Positions 36,691 to 45,098 of a stretch of DNA of 64,000 nt are shown here, piece by piece. Under the pieces are notes generated by a model. That model saw only the letters and a list, made by a program, of their open reading frames with translations, searched no databases and had not been told where the DNA came from. The DNA comes from an uncultured Aquimarina sp. Its GTDB lineage: Bacteria; Bacteroidota; Bacteroidia; Flavobacteriales; Flavobacteriaceae. Each line of letters opens with the position of its first letter. Position 1 is the stretch's first letter. Location: positions 62,001-126,000 of the forward strand of contig CANLRN010000003.1 of assembly GCA_947493495.1 (NCBI GenBank). The letters run 5' to 3'. Made by a program: the position numbers and the translations under genes.

Positions 36691-36968
36691 ATCTGTAATT
36701 AAACCCGTTTTATGCAGTAGTTTCAACACAGAATAGCTATCTGGGGATTTTTTAATTTATAAATAAGTTGGTAGATCAGGTCCTTTTTAGACACATAAAT
36801 ACTTGTGATCGTATCCATTGCATGGATGTTTTGATCTATGTCTATTAAAGCATATAACATAATTAATATCAATTTATAATGTAAGGTTGTATTAAGTGAT
36901 ACGACATTTTAATATATATACACAAATTTTTTATTTTAGAATTAACAATATAATTTAACACAAACATC

Positions 36969-37637
36969 ATGGGTATTATTTGGTTTATAGACGATACGAA
37001 TCCCTTCAAAATATTATGTCCTCATAAGTTAAAAAAGTTTATTAAAGATCATAGTTTTGATACATATAAAAAAAGTGATTATATCTATTTCGAAGAAGAT
37101 TTTGCTAATAAAGTGTATTTAATTAAAAATGGGAAAGTTAAAATTGGATACTATTCAGAAGATGGCAAAGAAGTAGTAAAAGCGATACTTACTCGTGGAG
37201 AACTTTTTGGAGAAAAAGCAATTTTAGGCGAGGATAAACGAACAGAATTTGCGCAATCCCTAGATAATACTACTTCGATATGTCCTATAGGTGTGCAAAC
37301 AATGCATGAGTTGATGAGAGATAATGAAACTTTTAGTCTTAAGGTATATAAATTTATTGGAATGCGTTTTAAGCGCTTAGAAAGAAGATTACAATTATTA
37401 CTTTTTAAAGATACTAAAACAAGACTTTTAGAATTTTTTGAGGAACTGAAAGAAGATTATGGATATTCCTGCCCTAATACAGGAGATATGGTGATAGAGC
37501 ATCCTTATACACAGAAAGATATAGCAAACCTTATAGGTTCATCTAGGCCTACTTTAAATATCTTGATGAATGAATTGAAAATGTCAAAACGAATCGATTT
37601 TAATAGAAAACAAATCCGTTTAAAAATAGTTGCTTAA
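36969..37637 (+). CDS. Crp/Fnr family transcriptional regulator
   Basis: 222 residues. Cyclic-nucleotide-type domain about 25-135 (YIYFEEDFANKVYLIKNGKV, GELFGEKAIL) and winged helix about 150-220 with the recognition segment YTQKDIANLIGSSRPTLNIL. The RGELFGE stretch is the ligand-pocket region, but its next residues (KAILGEDKRTEF) differ from CRP, and there is no N-terminal Cys cluster of the FNR kind, so the signal is unknown. The lipoprotein gene follows 73 bases downstream and may be a target. Confidence 0.88.
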   Translation: MGIIWFIDDTNPFKILCPHKLKKFIKDHSFDTYKKSDYIYFEEDFANKVYLIKNGKVKIGYYSEDGKEVVKAILTRGELFGEKAILGEDKRTEFAQSLDNTTSICPIGVQTMHELMRDNETFSLKVYKFIGMRFKRLERRLQLLLFKDTKTRLLEFFEELKEDYGYSCPNTGDMVIEHPYTQKDIANLIGSSRPTLNILMNELKMSKRIDFNRKQIRLKIVA

Positions 37638-37710
37638 TGTTAGCTAGCTAACATTTTATATTTTCACCTTTAATTAATTTTGTCAAAATTAATTAAAAAT
37701 TAAAATAGCA

Positions 37711-38628
37711 ATGTTAAAAAAATTTATTAGCGGAATACTCGTGGTTAGTTTAGTCATGGTTTCCTGTAGTGATGATGATGATTCGGGAACCGTAGTGAAC
37801 GAATCTAATTTGACTTTAAATCTTGATGGTTTAGAAGCGTTAGGACCTGATTTTCTTTATGAAGGTTGGGTAATTGTTGCTGGATCTCCTGTATCAACAG
37901 GAACATTTTCAGTAAATGAAACTGGAGACTTATCTAATACTACTTTTAGTGTTAATACACAGATATTAGAGTCAGCAACAGCATTTGTATTATCAATTGA
38001 GCCTAATCCAGATCCAGATCCAGCACCTGCAGATACTAAATTATTGCGTGGTGAGTTTGGTACAGGTGATGCTTCGAATACAGCTGTAGTTGGTTTAGCG
38101 CCAGTAGGTGATTTTGCAGCAGCAGCAGGCACATTTTTTCTTAGAGCGCCTACAGATGAGGATGTTCCTAATGGAGCTCCTAATAATATGAATGATCAGT
38201 ATGGTGTATGGTATGGTACTCCTGGGATGCCACCAAGTCCTAATCTAACATTACCAGTTCTTGGACCTGGATGGAAATATGAAGGATGGGTAATAGGAGA
38301 TACTGGGCCATTGTCTACGGGTACATTTAGTGCATTTGATATGAGAGATGATAATGCCACGGATCCTAATGGATTTAGCGAAACTGTATTTCCTGGACCC
38401 CCATTACCAGGAGAAGACTTCTTTAGAAATGCTCCTGCAGGAGAAACATTTCCTTTAGATATACGAAATAGAATGGTTATAATTTCTGTAGAGCCAGATC
38501 CAGATGATTCTCCAGCACCATTTGTACTTAAACCATTAGTAGGTACAGCTGGGATGGAAACAGCACCAGTAAATTATGATTTTGGATTAAATGAAGCTTC
38601 ATTTCCTACGGGAAGTGTTGTACGATAA
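37711..38628 (+). CDS. Lipoprotein with two EGWVI-type repeats
   Basis: 305 residues. Lipobox LVMVSCSDDDD (Cys about residue 18). The body is an internal duplication: about 35-150 (LGPDFLYEGWVIVAGSPVST, then VLSIEPNPDPDPAPADTKLL) and about 180-300 (LGPGWKYEGWVIGDTGPLST, then VISVEPDPDDSPAPFVLKPL). The YEGWxI and IEPDPD.xPAP elements resemble the extracytoplasmic domain of RskA-type anti-sigma factors, though no sigma-binding or membrane part exists here. Function unknown; probably a surface lipoprotein. Strong terminator follows. Confidence 0.65.
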   Translation: MLKKFISGILVVSLVMVSCSDDDDSGTVVNESNLTLNLDGLEALGPDFLYEGWVIVAGSPVSTGTFSVNETGDLSNTTFSVNTQILESATAFVLSIEPNPDPDPAPADTKLLRGEFGTGDASNTAVVGLAPVGDFAAAAGTFFLRAPTDEDVPNGAPNNMNDQYGVWYGTPGMPPSPNLTLPVLGPGWKYEGWVIGDTGPLSTGTFSAFDMRDDNATDPNGFSETVFPGPPLPGEDFFRNAPAGETFPLDIRNRMVIISVEPDPDDSPAPFVLKPLVGTAGMETAPVNYDFGLNEASFPTGSVVR

Positions 38629-38650
38629 ATTACCTATTTCTTGTTAACGT

Positions 38651-38677
38651 TAAAGCGCAACCTATGGTTGCGCTTTA
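38651..38677 (+). terminator. Hairpin terminator
   Basis: AAAGCGCAACC-TAT-GGTTGCGCTTT, perfect 11-bp stem extended by one A-T pair; the following tract is AT-rich but not a pure T run. Confidence 0.75.
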
Positions 38678-38740
38678 TTAATTTATATATTTTTGTAAGG
38701 AAATTAATTCTCACAGACAAATGATAATACTGTACCACTT

Positions 38741-39301
38741 ATGAAATTAAATAAAAAGAATATATCGAATCTTGTTTTTGTAGTTTTTCTGCTGTTATTT
38801 TTTATTCCAAATACTAGGGGTTTGATGCAGATTTTCTTAACCAGAATTTTTTCTTTTAGCCCTACTACAATAGCTGTAGAAAAACGCCCAGCTATTCAGA
38901 GTTATAATTGGAAATTACATGGAGTAAACACCGAATCTATTAATTTTGAGAGTACAAAAGGAAAAGTAATACTATTAAATTTTTGGGCAACCTGGTGTCC
39001 GCCTTGTATTGCAGAAATGCCTTCTTTACAAGATTTGTATGATGACTATAAAGATAAGGTTGCTTTTATTTTCTTATCCAATGAAGTAGATGAAGATTTA
39101 TATAAATTCATGAATCAAAAAAGTTATGAATATCCAATATATAGATCTCTTTCTGAGTATCCTAAGCCATTAGTTAGTAAATCAATTCCTGGTACATATT
39201 TGATTGATAAAAAAGGAAATATTGTTATCGATAAAGTCGGTGCTGCTAATTGGAATTCTGATAAAGTAAGAGAAACAATAGATAAGTTATTGGTTGATTG
39301 A
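38741..39301 (+). CDS. TlpA/ResA-type thioredoxin-like protein
   Basis: 186 residues. N-terminal membrane anchor about 8-25, then a thioredoxin fold with the redox motif in LLNFWATWCPPCIAEMPSL and the cis-Pro segment IPGTYLID. Such anchored periplasmic thioredoxins reduce disulfides, for example in c-type cytochrome maturation, which would be relevant to the c-haem proteins in this window. It converges with crtZ with 2 bases between stops. Confidence 0.9.
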   Translation: MKLNKKNISNLVFVVFLLLFFIPNTRGLMQIFLTRIFSFSPTTIAVEKRPAIQSYNWKLHGVNTESINFESTKGKVILLNFWATWCPPCIAEMPSLQDLYDDYKDKVAFIFLSNEVDEDLYKFMNQKSYEYPIYRSLSEYPKPLVSKSIPGTYLIDKKGNIVIDKVGAANWNSDKVRETIDKLLVD

Positions 39302-39303
39302 TC

Positions 39304-39753
39304 TTATTTTTTAAAATATTTAAAAGGAACCCATAGCATACCATAACACTCTCCATTACGTTTGCCCATATGCTTATGATGTATTTTATGTCCTCTACGA
39401 ATACCTTTCGCATACCAATGATTAATAGTACGAAATAACTTGAAACGTTGATGTATAAAAATATCATGAACAATAAAATAGGCAATGCCGTAAGCAAGTA
39501 TGCCAATGCCCATAGGTTCTCCGACCCAAAATGTTATAGGATCATGGTGCACGATGCATAACATACTAACTACTGCATAGAAAATAAAAAAGAGATCATT
39601 ACGTTCCCACCAACTATTATGATTCTTATGATGGTGGTCTTTATGCAATGACCATAAAAAACCGTGCATTATATATTTATGTGTACACCAAGCCATACAC
39701 TCCATAAAGCAAAAGGTGATCAAAAAAATAGTTATCCAGATAACAATATTCAT
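39304..39753 (-). CDS. crtZ: Beta-carotene hydroxylase
   Basis: 149 residues, four hydrophobic helices. Hydroxylates beta-carotene rings to make zeaxanthin using a di-iron centre. The His clusters of the family are present: HKYIMHGFLWSLHKDHH and RGHKIHHKHMGK. It is the last gene of the minus-strand run carH-crtI-crtB-crtZ; 34 bases separate it from crtB. Confidence 0.92.
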   Translation of the reverse strand: MNIVIWITIFLITFCFMECMAWCTHKYIMHGFLWSLHKDHHHKNHNSWWERNDLFFIFYAVVSMLCIVHHDPITFWVGEPMGIGILAYGIAYFIVHDIFIHQRFKLFRTINHWYAKGIRRGHKIHHKHMGKRNGECYGMLWVPFKYFKK

Positions 39754-39787
39754 TAAACTACTTGTTTAGTATATAATTAAACTTAAA

Positions 39788-40627
39788 TTAGATTAAGTGT
39801 AGGCGATAATCTAAATATGATTTTGCTAATAATCCAATCTTTTGATAATTAGGAACTCTGATACGTGTATTTTTTATTTCTATTGATGGAGTAGATTTTA
39901 ACTTATTCAATAACTTTTTATAATATATGTATGCTGTATACACTCCAAATTTAGCTTCAATAGGCAATTTCATGATACCTTCGAACCCTATATTAAAATC
40001 TTCTTCAATTTCTCTAATAATTTTAATTTTCGAAACCTCATCCAATTGGGTGAGATCTGTATTAGGAAAGTAAGTACGGTTAAGATCTTCGAAATCTGCT
40101 TTGAGATCTCTAAGAAAATTGACTTTCTGAAAAGCAGAGCCTAGATGCATAGCACTCTTTTTTAATTCGTCATATTTTTTTTGATCTCCATTCACGAAAA
40201 CTTTTAAGCACATTAAACCTACAACATCTGCAGAGCCGTATATATATTCTTTATATTCTTTATCTGTTTGATAATTAGTTTTGTAGAGATCTAATTTCAT
40301 GCTTTTCATGAAAGCTTTATACAATTCTGCTTCTATGCCATATGCGTGTACAGTATGCTGAAAAGAATTGAGAATAGGATTAAGGCTAATCTTGTTTTCT
40401 ATAGCCTTGTACATTTCTGTTTCAAAATCTTTGAACAGTGTTTCTTTGTCATACTCATGAAAACTATCAACAATTTCGTCAGCAAACCGAACAAAACCAT
40501 AGATGTTATAAATATCTTGTCTGATTGTATCGGATAACATTTTAGATGCTAAGGAGAAGGAAGAACTATAAGAATTAGTAACTAACTTACTACATTGTTG
40601 GGATACGGTGTCAAAAATGGCTTTCAT
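39788..40627 (-). CDS. crtB: Phytoene synthase
   Basis: 279 residues. Joins two geranylgeranyl diphosphates to phytoene. Both aspartate-rich motifs are present: VRFADEIVDSF and NFLRDLKADFEDLNRTYFP, plus the squalene/phytoene synthase signature SSFSLASKML near the start. Between crtI (25 bases) and crtZ, so clearly co-transcribed. Confidence 0.94.
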   Translation of the reverse strand: MKAIFDTVSQQCSKLVTNSYSSSFSLASKMLSDTIRQDIYNIYGFVRFADEIVDSFHEYDKETLFKDFETEMYKAIENKISLNPILNSFQHTVHAYGIEAELYKAFMKSMKLDLYKTNYQTDKEYKEYIYGSADVVGLMCLKVFVNGDQKKYDELKKSAMHLGSAFQKVNFLRDLKADFEDLNRTYFPNTDLTQLDEVSKIKIIREIEEDFNIGFEGIMKLPIEAKFGVYTAYIYYKKLLNKLKSTPSIEIKNTRIRVPNYQKIGLLAKSYLDYRLHLI

Positions 40628-40652
40628 AATTAAGCTTTATAATGCAGTTATA

Positions 40653-42146
40653 TTAAACAACTTGCAGTTTAGGTTTATTATATAATTTATTTTCAGATTC
40701 AATAATTCCAGCAACTAATTTACCCGAAATTAATGATGGAGGAACTCCAGGGCCCGGTACTGTGAGTTGACCTGTAAAATATAGATTAGATACTTTTTTG
40801 CTTTTCAATTTAGGCCTTAGAAAAGCAGTTTGTAATAATGTATTAGCCATTCCGTAGGCATTTCCTTTGTACGAATTATATTCATCGATAAAATCATTAA
40901 CACAGAACGACTCTTTAAAGATAATATTTTTTATCACATTTTGTCCAGTAAGCTTTTCGAAACGTGTTATGATTTTTTTAAAATATGCTTCTCTTAATTC
41001 TGGGGTATCTTCTAGATTTGGAGCTAGTGGGATAAGAAAAAACCCATTTTCTTTTCCATCAGGTGCAGTTCCTGAATCAGTAACAGAAGTAAAATTTGCA
41101 TAAAATAGAGGAGCGGTAGGCCATTTTGGATCATCATAGATTTCTTTGGCGTGTTTGTCAAAACCTGTGTCAAAAAATAGATTATGATGATGAATGTTTT
41201 TTAGTTTCTTATCAAATCCTACATAAAATAATAATGAAGATGGCGCAAATGTCTTTCGTTCCCAATAAGCTGCCGAATACTGACGATATTTTTTACTTAG
41301 CAATGATTCGCCGTGATGATAATCAGCACCGCAGAGGATGATATCAGAGTTTATTTTTTTGGATCCAGTAAGTACACCTTTGGCAATTCCATTTTCTACA
41401 ATAATTTTTTTTACGGGAGAATTGGTATAAATTTTTACGCCTAGAGATCGGGCTAATTTCTCAATCCCTGATATAACTTGATACATCCCTCCTTTAGGGT
41501 GCCAGGTTCCTAGTCCAAAATCCGCATAATTCATAAAACTATAAAAAGCAGGAGTATTGCTTGGCTTCGCACCGAGAAATAATACTGGAAATTCTAGAAT
41601 CTGCACCAATTTTTTGTTGGTAAACTCTTTTCTAACTTCTTTAGAGATAGTACTAAAAAATTGGCCTATTTTCTTAATTGTAGAAGGAGTAACTAATTCT
41701 AAAGGTGATATTCCAGGCTTATATACTATATCTTTGATGGCAATATCATAATTTTTTTTTGCAGCTTCAATAAACTTTTTTAATTTTTCAGAACTTCCTT
41801 TTTCTTCATTTTCAAAGGCCTTATAAATTTTTTCTAGTGTATCTTCAATAATAATAGTTTCATTGTTTTTAAAAAATACTTTATAAGCTGGATTTAATTT
41901 TTCTAGATTGTAAAAATTAGAAGCAGTTGTATTAAAATCCTTAAAAAATCGTTCAAAAACATCAGGCATCCAATACCAAGAAGGCCCTATGTCGAAGGTA
42001 AATCCTTGCTTTTTTAATTGTCGAGCTCTTCCTCCTACAGTAGTGTTTTTTTCAAATATAGTTACATCATATCCTAATTTAGCTAGATAACAAGAAGCTG
42101 ATAAGGAAGAAAAACCTGAACCAATAATTGTTACTGATTTATCCAT
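40653..42146 (-). CDS. crtI: Phytoene desaturase (lycopene-forming)
   Basis: 497 residues. FAD-dependent desaturase of the CrtI type that turns phytoene into lycopene. N-terminal dinucleotide fold VTIIGSGFSSLSASCYLAKL, then GGRARQLKKQGFTFDIGPSW; C-terminal substrate/FAD segment LYFTGQLTVPGPGVPPSLIS. The first glycine of GxGxxG is followed by Ser-Gly-Phe-Ser, a mild variation. The regulator gene lies 20 bases upstream in the same direction. A lycopene cyclase is not visible in the window. Confidence 0.94.
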   Translation of the reverse strand: MDKSVTIIGSGFSSLSASCYLAKLGYDVTIFEKNTTVGGRARQLKKQGFTFDIGPSWYWMPDVFERFFKDFNTTASNFYNLEKLNPAYKVFFKNNETIIIEDTLEKIYKAFENEEKGSSEKLKKFIEAAKKNYDIAIKDIVYKPGISPLELVTPSTIKKIGQFFSTISKEVRKEFTNKKLVQILEFPVLFLGAKPSNTPAFYSFMNYADFGLGTWHPKGGMYQVISGIEKLARSLGVKIYTNSPVKKIIVENGIAKGVLTGSKKINSDIILCGADYHHGESLLSKKYRQYSAAYWERKTFAPSSLLFYVGFDKKLKNIHHHNLFFDTGFDKHAKEIYDDPKWPTAPLFYANFTSVTDSGTAPDGKENGFFLIPLAPNLEDTPELREAYFKKIITRFEKLTGQNVIKNIIFKESFCVNDFIDEYNSYKGNAYGMANTLLQTAFLRPKLKSKKVSNLYFTGQLTVPGPGVPPSLISGKLVAGIIESENKLYNKPKLQVV

Positions 42147-42166
42147 TCTTTGATAATATTATTTTG

Positions 42167-43066
42167 TTATAGTTCATTAAGTAAATCCGAAATGGATCTA
42201 AAAAACTTTTGATTGGGAGCTTCTGGGTTTTTTGAGACTTGTATGATTTGTTTGCCAAGAACCCATAATTCACTATCTCTTTTTGAACAGATAATTTCAT
42301 TAAATTGATTTAAGTACTCAGTAATCTTGTCTTTTTCTGGTTTTATCGTAAAATAAGAAACAAAGATCGTGTTTTCATGGAAAACAAGTATATCTGATAA
42401 GTTATGTAATGGAATACTTGGCCCCAAATAAATAGTTTTATATCCGTGAAGTAATATCTCATAGTTTACATATAACAGTCCTAACTCATGGATTTCATTT
42501 TCTGGTAGAAATAATATGAATGCTTTATCCGGTTTCGAAGGCTTGAGGTACTGCAGGCGTTCAATATTAACCAATAATTTCTGTTTTATCAGATTAGTAA
42601 CAAAGTGTTCGTGCGAAGGACTTATTGTATTAGTTTGCCATAAAAGACCTATTTCAGTTAGTAACGGTATAAATATTTCTGTAAAGACCTCTCTAAATGT
42701 TCTTGTTTCTATGAGTTGATCATATGTATTTAAGAAAAGATTTAGATCATAATTAAGCATAGCGATCTTCAAGGAATTGATCGCGTGGTTTTTAACTTCA
42801 TTATCAGAAACTATTCTCCTTACATATTCATTAATTTCATCATCGTTTAGTTTAGAAACTCTAGAAATTTTATAACCACTATTAACTAAATAAGTGACAT
42901 TTAATAATTTTTGTAAGTTCTGTAGATTATATGTCCTTATATTTGTCTGTGTACGATCAGGCGAGAGTAAATTGTATCTCTTTTCCCAGATTCTTATGGT
43001 ATGCGCTTTTACACCACATAAGTTTTCAAGATCTTTAATACTGAAGTTTTGTTTAATATTGTTCAC
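42167..43066 (-). CDS. carH: CarH/LitR-type MerR regulator with B12-binding domain
   Basis: 299 residues. MerR winged helix about 5-75 (FSIKDLENLCGVKAHTIRIW, EKRYNLLSPDRT). The C-terminal part keeps the features of adenosylcobalamin photoreceptors: W143-x9-E153-H154 (WQTNTISPSHEH) in the four-helix bundle and E191-I-H193-E-L-G196, in the position of the D-x-H-x-x-G loop whose His binds cobalt. CarH represses carotenoid genes in the dark and lets go when light breaks the Co-C bond; crtI, crtB and crtZ follow directly. Start is a GTG (43064-43066) because a stop codon lies in frame just upstream. Autoregulation is likely. Confidence 0.85.
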   Translation of the reverse strand: MNNIKQNFSIKDLENLCGVKAHTIRIWEKRYNLLSPDRTQTNIRTYNLQNLQKLLNVTYLVNSGYKISRVSKLNDDEINEYVRRIVSDNEVKNHAINSLKIAMLNYDLNLFLNTYDQLIETRTFREVFTEIFIPLLTEIGLLWQTNTISPSHEHFVTNLIKQKLLVNIERLQYLKPSKPDKAFILFLPENEIHELGLLYVNYEILLHGYKTIYLGPSIPLHNLSDILVFHENTIFVSYFTIKPEKDKITEYLNQFNEIICSKRDSELWVLGKQIIQVSKNPEAPNQKFFRSISDLLNEL

Positions 43067-43087
43067 TTTTTACCAAAATAAGTTAAA

Positions 43088-43114
43088 CAAATTTAAATAA
43101 AAAGGAATAAACAA
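43088..43114 (-). promoter_or_regulatory. Candidate promoter of the carH-crtIBZ operon
   Basis: On the minus strand TTG (43112-43114), 16-base spacer, TAAATTTG (43088-43095). An inverted repeat AAGATTTT/AAAATCTT (43137-43144 and 43152-43159) lies just upstream and may be an operator. The remaining 43160-43658 stretch before the GH16 gene shows no gene. Confidence 0.5.
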
Positions 43115-43658
43115 TAATAGTATACGTGTTAAAAAAAAGATTTTTTTTGTTAAAATCTTAATGGTAAGGATATTATTTTTGCTAAAAAAACACAGATTCT
43201 GCGTAAGAATAGTATTTCTGTTGTTAACTATCTAACAAAAAAATCTTTTTTTCTTGATGTTTATATGATAAAAAATAACGTGTTCATTTTTAATAAATTA
43301 AGTTATATTATAAGAGAGAAGAGAGCAGAGTAGAAGTAAAGAAAGAGGTTTTTTTAAACTATTTTTTTAATACTATTGACTTGTAATGTAAACTATTGTG
43401 ATATATTATTTCGCAATTAAAAAATATTTAATTTTATTAAAAATTATTTGCTAATCAATACTCTACAAGATCATAATAATTTTGAATAGTATTAATTGAA
43501 ACAACTTACATTTTATTTTTTTGAAAACATGGATTTTTTGTAGTTTAGTCCCAATAGTTCACAGTTTTATAATATATAAGAAAAAAAATATAATTGATTT
43601 CAAGATTACGATAAGACTTACCTTTTTTAAATTAACAAACAAAAACACCTTACAAATT

Positions 43659-44630
43659 ATGAAAACGTACAAATTTTTAGTAGTCATTTTGTGCATTATT
43701 TTATTATCATGTAGTTCTGATGATACTAATGATACTAATGCTATGAACCCTGAGCCTCCTGAACCTCCGATATCTCAAGAACCAATTGATCTTACAGCTC
43801 TTGATCCTAATTTCCCTTCTTTTGTTTCGATAGATGACACTACACCAGCTACTATGAAATGGGTAAAAGTAGAAGAAATGTCAGATGAATTTGATGTTTG
43901 GGATAGTGATAAATGGGAAAATTCATTTTGGAATTATGAAAACACACCCGTTTGGATGACAAATGAAAACTCTGGAGTCGAGGATGGTAAAATGTTTATA
44001 AAAGCTACTTTACGAGATGATCCTGAGAGTTGGTTTCAGACAGCAAGAATTCATTCTAAAGCTCAAATAAGTTTTCCGATGTATACTGAATGCAGTATGA
44101 AAACTGCTCATATTTCTGCATTTAATACATTTTGGATGAATAATGGAGATATCAATAATCGTGATGAAATTGATATTGTCGAAAATAATTCGAATCCTAC
44201 TGCAGAGTGTAGAGATCAATCAAACAAACCTGCAGGCTTTCCTTGGACGCCTTGGTTGTTTCCAACCCAAATGAATTCACAATATTTTATTGCAGAAAAC
44301 GGTACTACAGAAAGGCATGAAGATAATTTTGATACTCGATTTTTGTCTGATAGGAATCCCAATAAAGGTAAAACCTGGAATGAAGCCTATCATATTGTAG
44401 GGGCTTGGTGGATCGATGAACGAAATGTTCAGTTCTATTTAGACGGAGAACCGGCAGGTAAAATAACTACCCAACAAGATTTCACCAGAGAATTAGAACT
44501 CATCTGGGATTTATGGACTTTTGAAGAGTGTAATATTGGAGGACTTCCGCAAAAAGAAGAATTAAATGATGATACAATCAATACAATGCGTGTAGATTGG
44601 GTTCGTACGTGGAAACTAGAGCCAAAATAG
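43659..44630 (+). CDS. Glycoside hydrolase family 16 lipoprotein (galactanase-like)
   Basis: 323 residues from ATG 43659; a longer frame to 43521 would place 46 unlikely residues before the signal peptide. Lipobox LLSCSSDDT (Cys about 18). The catalytic GH16 motif is NRDEIDIVENN, with E170 and E175 as nucleophile and acid/base. Around it, FNTFWMNNGDI, WDSDKWENSFWNYENTPVWM and DGKMFIKATL resemble beta-agarases and porphyranases that cut red-algal galactans; laminarinase is less likely. Surface-anchored, so it probably starts polysaccharide breakdown. No SusC/SusD pair is near, so not part of a clear utilisation locus. Confidence 0.85.
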   Translation: MKTYKFLVVILCIILLSCSSDDTNDTNAMNPEPPEPPISQEPIDLTALDPNFPSFVSIDDTTPATMKWVKVEEMSDEFDVWDSDKWENSFWNYENTPVWMTNENSGVEDGKMFIKATLRDDPESWFQTARIHSKAQISFPMYTECSMKTAHISAFNTFWMNNGDINNRDEIDIVENNSNPTAECRDQSNKPAGFPWTPWLFPTQMNSQYFIAENGTTERHEDNFDTRFLSDRNPNKGKTWNEAYHIVGAWWIDERNVQFYLDGEPAGKITTQQDFTRELELIWDLWTFEECNIGGLPQKEELNDDTINTMRVDWVRTWKLEPK

Positions 44631-44657
44631 GCGAGCTATTTCCTTACTAAATCTTTA

Positions 44658-44692
44658 CAAAAACTACCTATATTAATTTTAGGTAGTTTTTG
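44658..44692 (+). terminator. Rho-independent terminator after the GH16 gene
   Basis: CAAAAACTACCTA (44658-44670) pairs perfectly with 44680-44692, a 13-bp stem with a 9-base loop, T-rich right arm. Confidence 0.85.
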
Positions 44693-44751
44693 CATTTAAA
44701 GACCTCAAAAATAGATGCCATTAATATTTTGATCATTAGCTAATGGCTTAA

Positions 44752-45078
44752 GTCTATTGTGCTTTTAGTCCTAAATTAGGAAATGTAACCATAAAACCAT
44801 ATTCAGATTTTTTACTGCATGATATGGGAGAAGAATTAGCAGATGATCGTCCAGATTTTGTGGCTAATGGTAGAGAATGGCGTACTCAACCGCTTTGGGG
44901 TATTGGATTGATCGCTACTGTAAATGATCATACATTCTTTTTGCACGATGGTAGAGCAAGAAATATAGAAGAAGCGATATTGTGGCACGGAGGCGAAGCA
45001 GAGTCAAGTAAACAAGGTTTTGTAAATCTCGAAAAAGAACAAAGAGGACAATTGATTGATTTTATAAATTCTCTATAA
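44752..45078 (+). pseudogene. C-terminal remnant of di-haem thiol oxidoreductase (DHOR)
   Basis: Open from 44752 after an in-frame stop: KPYSDFLLHDMGEELADD, EWRTQPLWGIGLIATV, FLHDGRARNIEEAILWHGGE, LIDFINSL. This is the C-terminal third of the DHOR (DUF1111) family, which normally has about 400 residues and two CxxCH motifs; none survives here. The intact family is usually found next to imelysin genes, and an imelysin remnant does follow 20 bases later. Confidence 0.8.
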
Positions 45079-45098
45079 TTGAAGTAAATTATACAATT

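Noticed and set aside
43521..43658. 46-residue N-terminal extension of the GH16 enzyme
   Set aside because: It would place unlikely AT-driven residues before a proper lipoprotein signal peptide that begins at ATG 43659.
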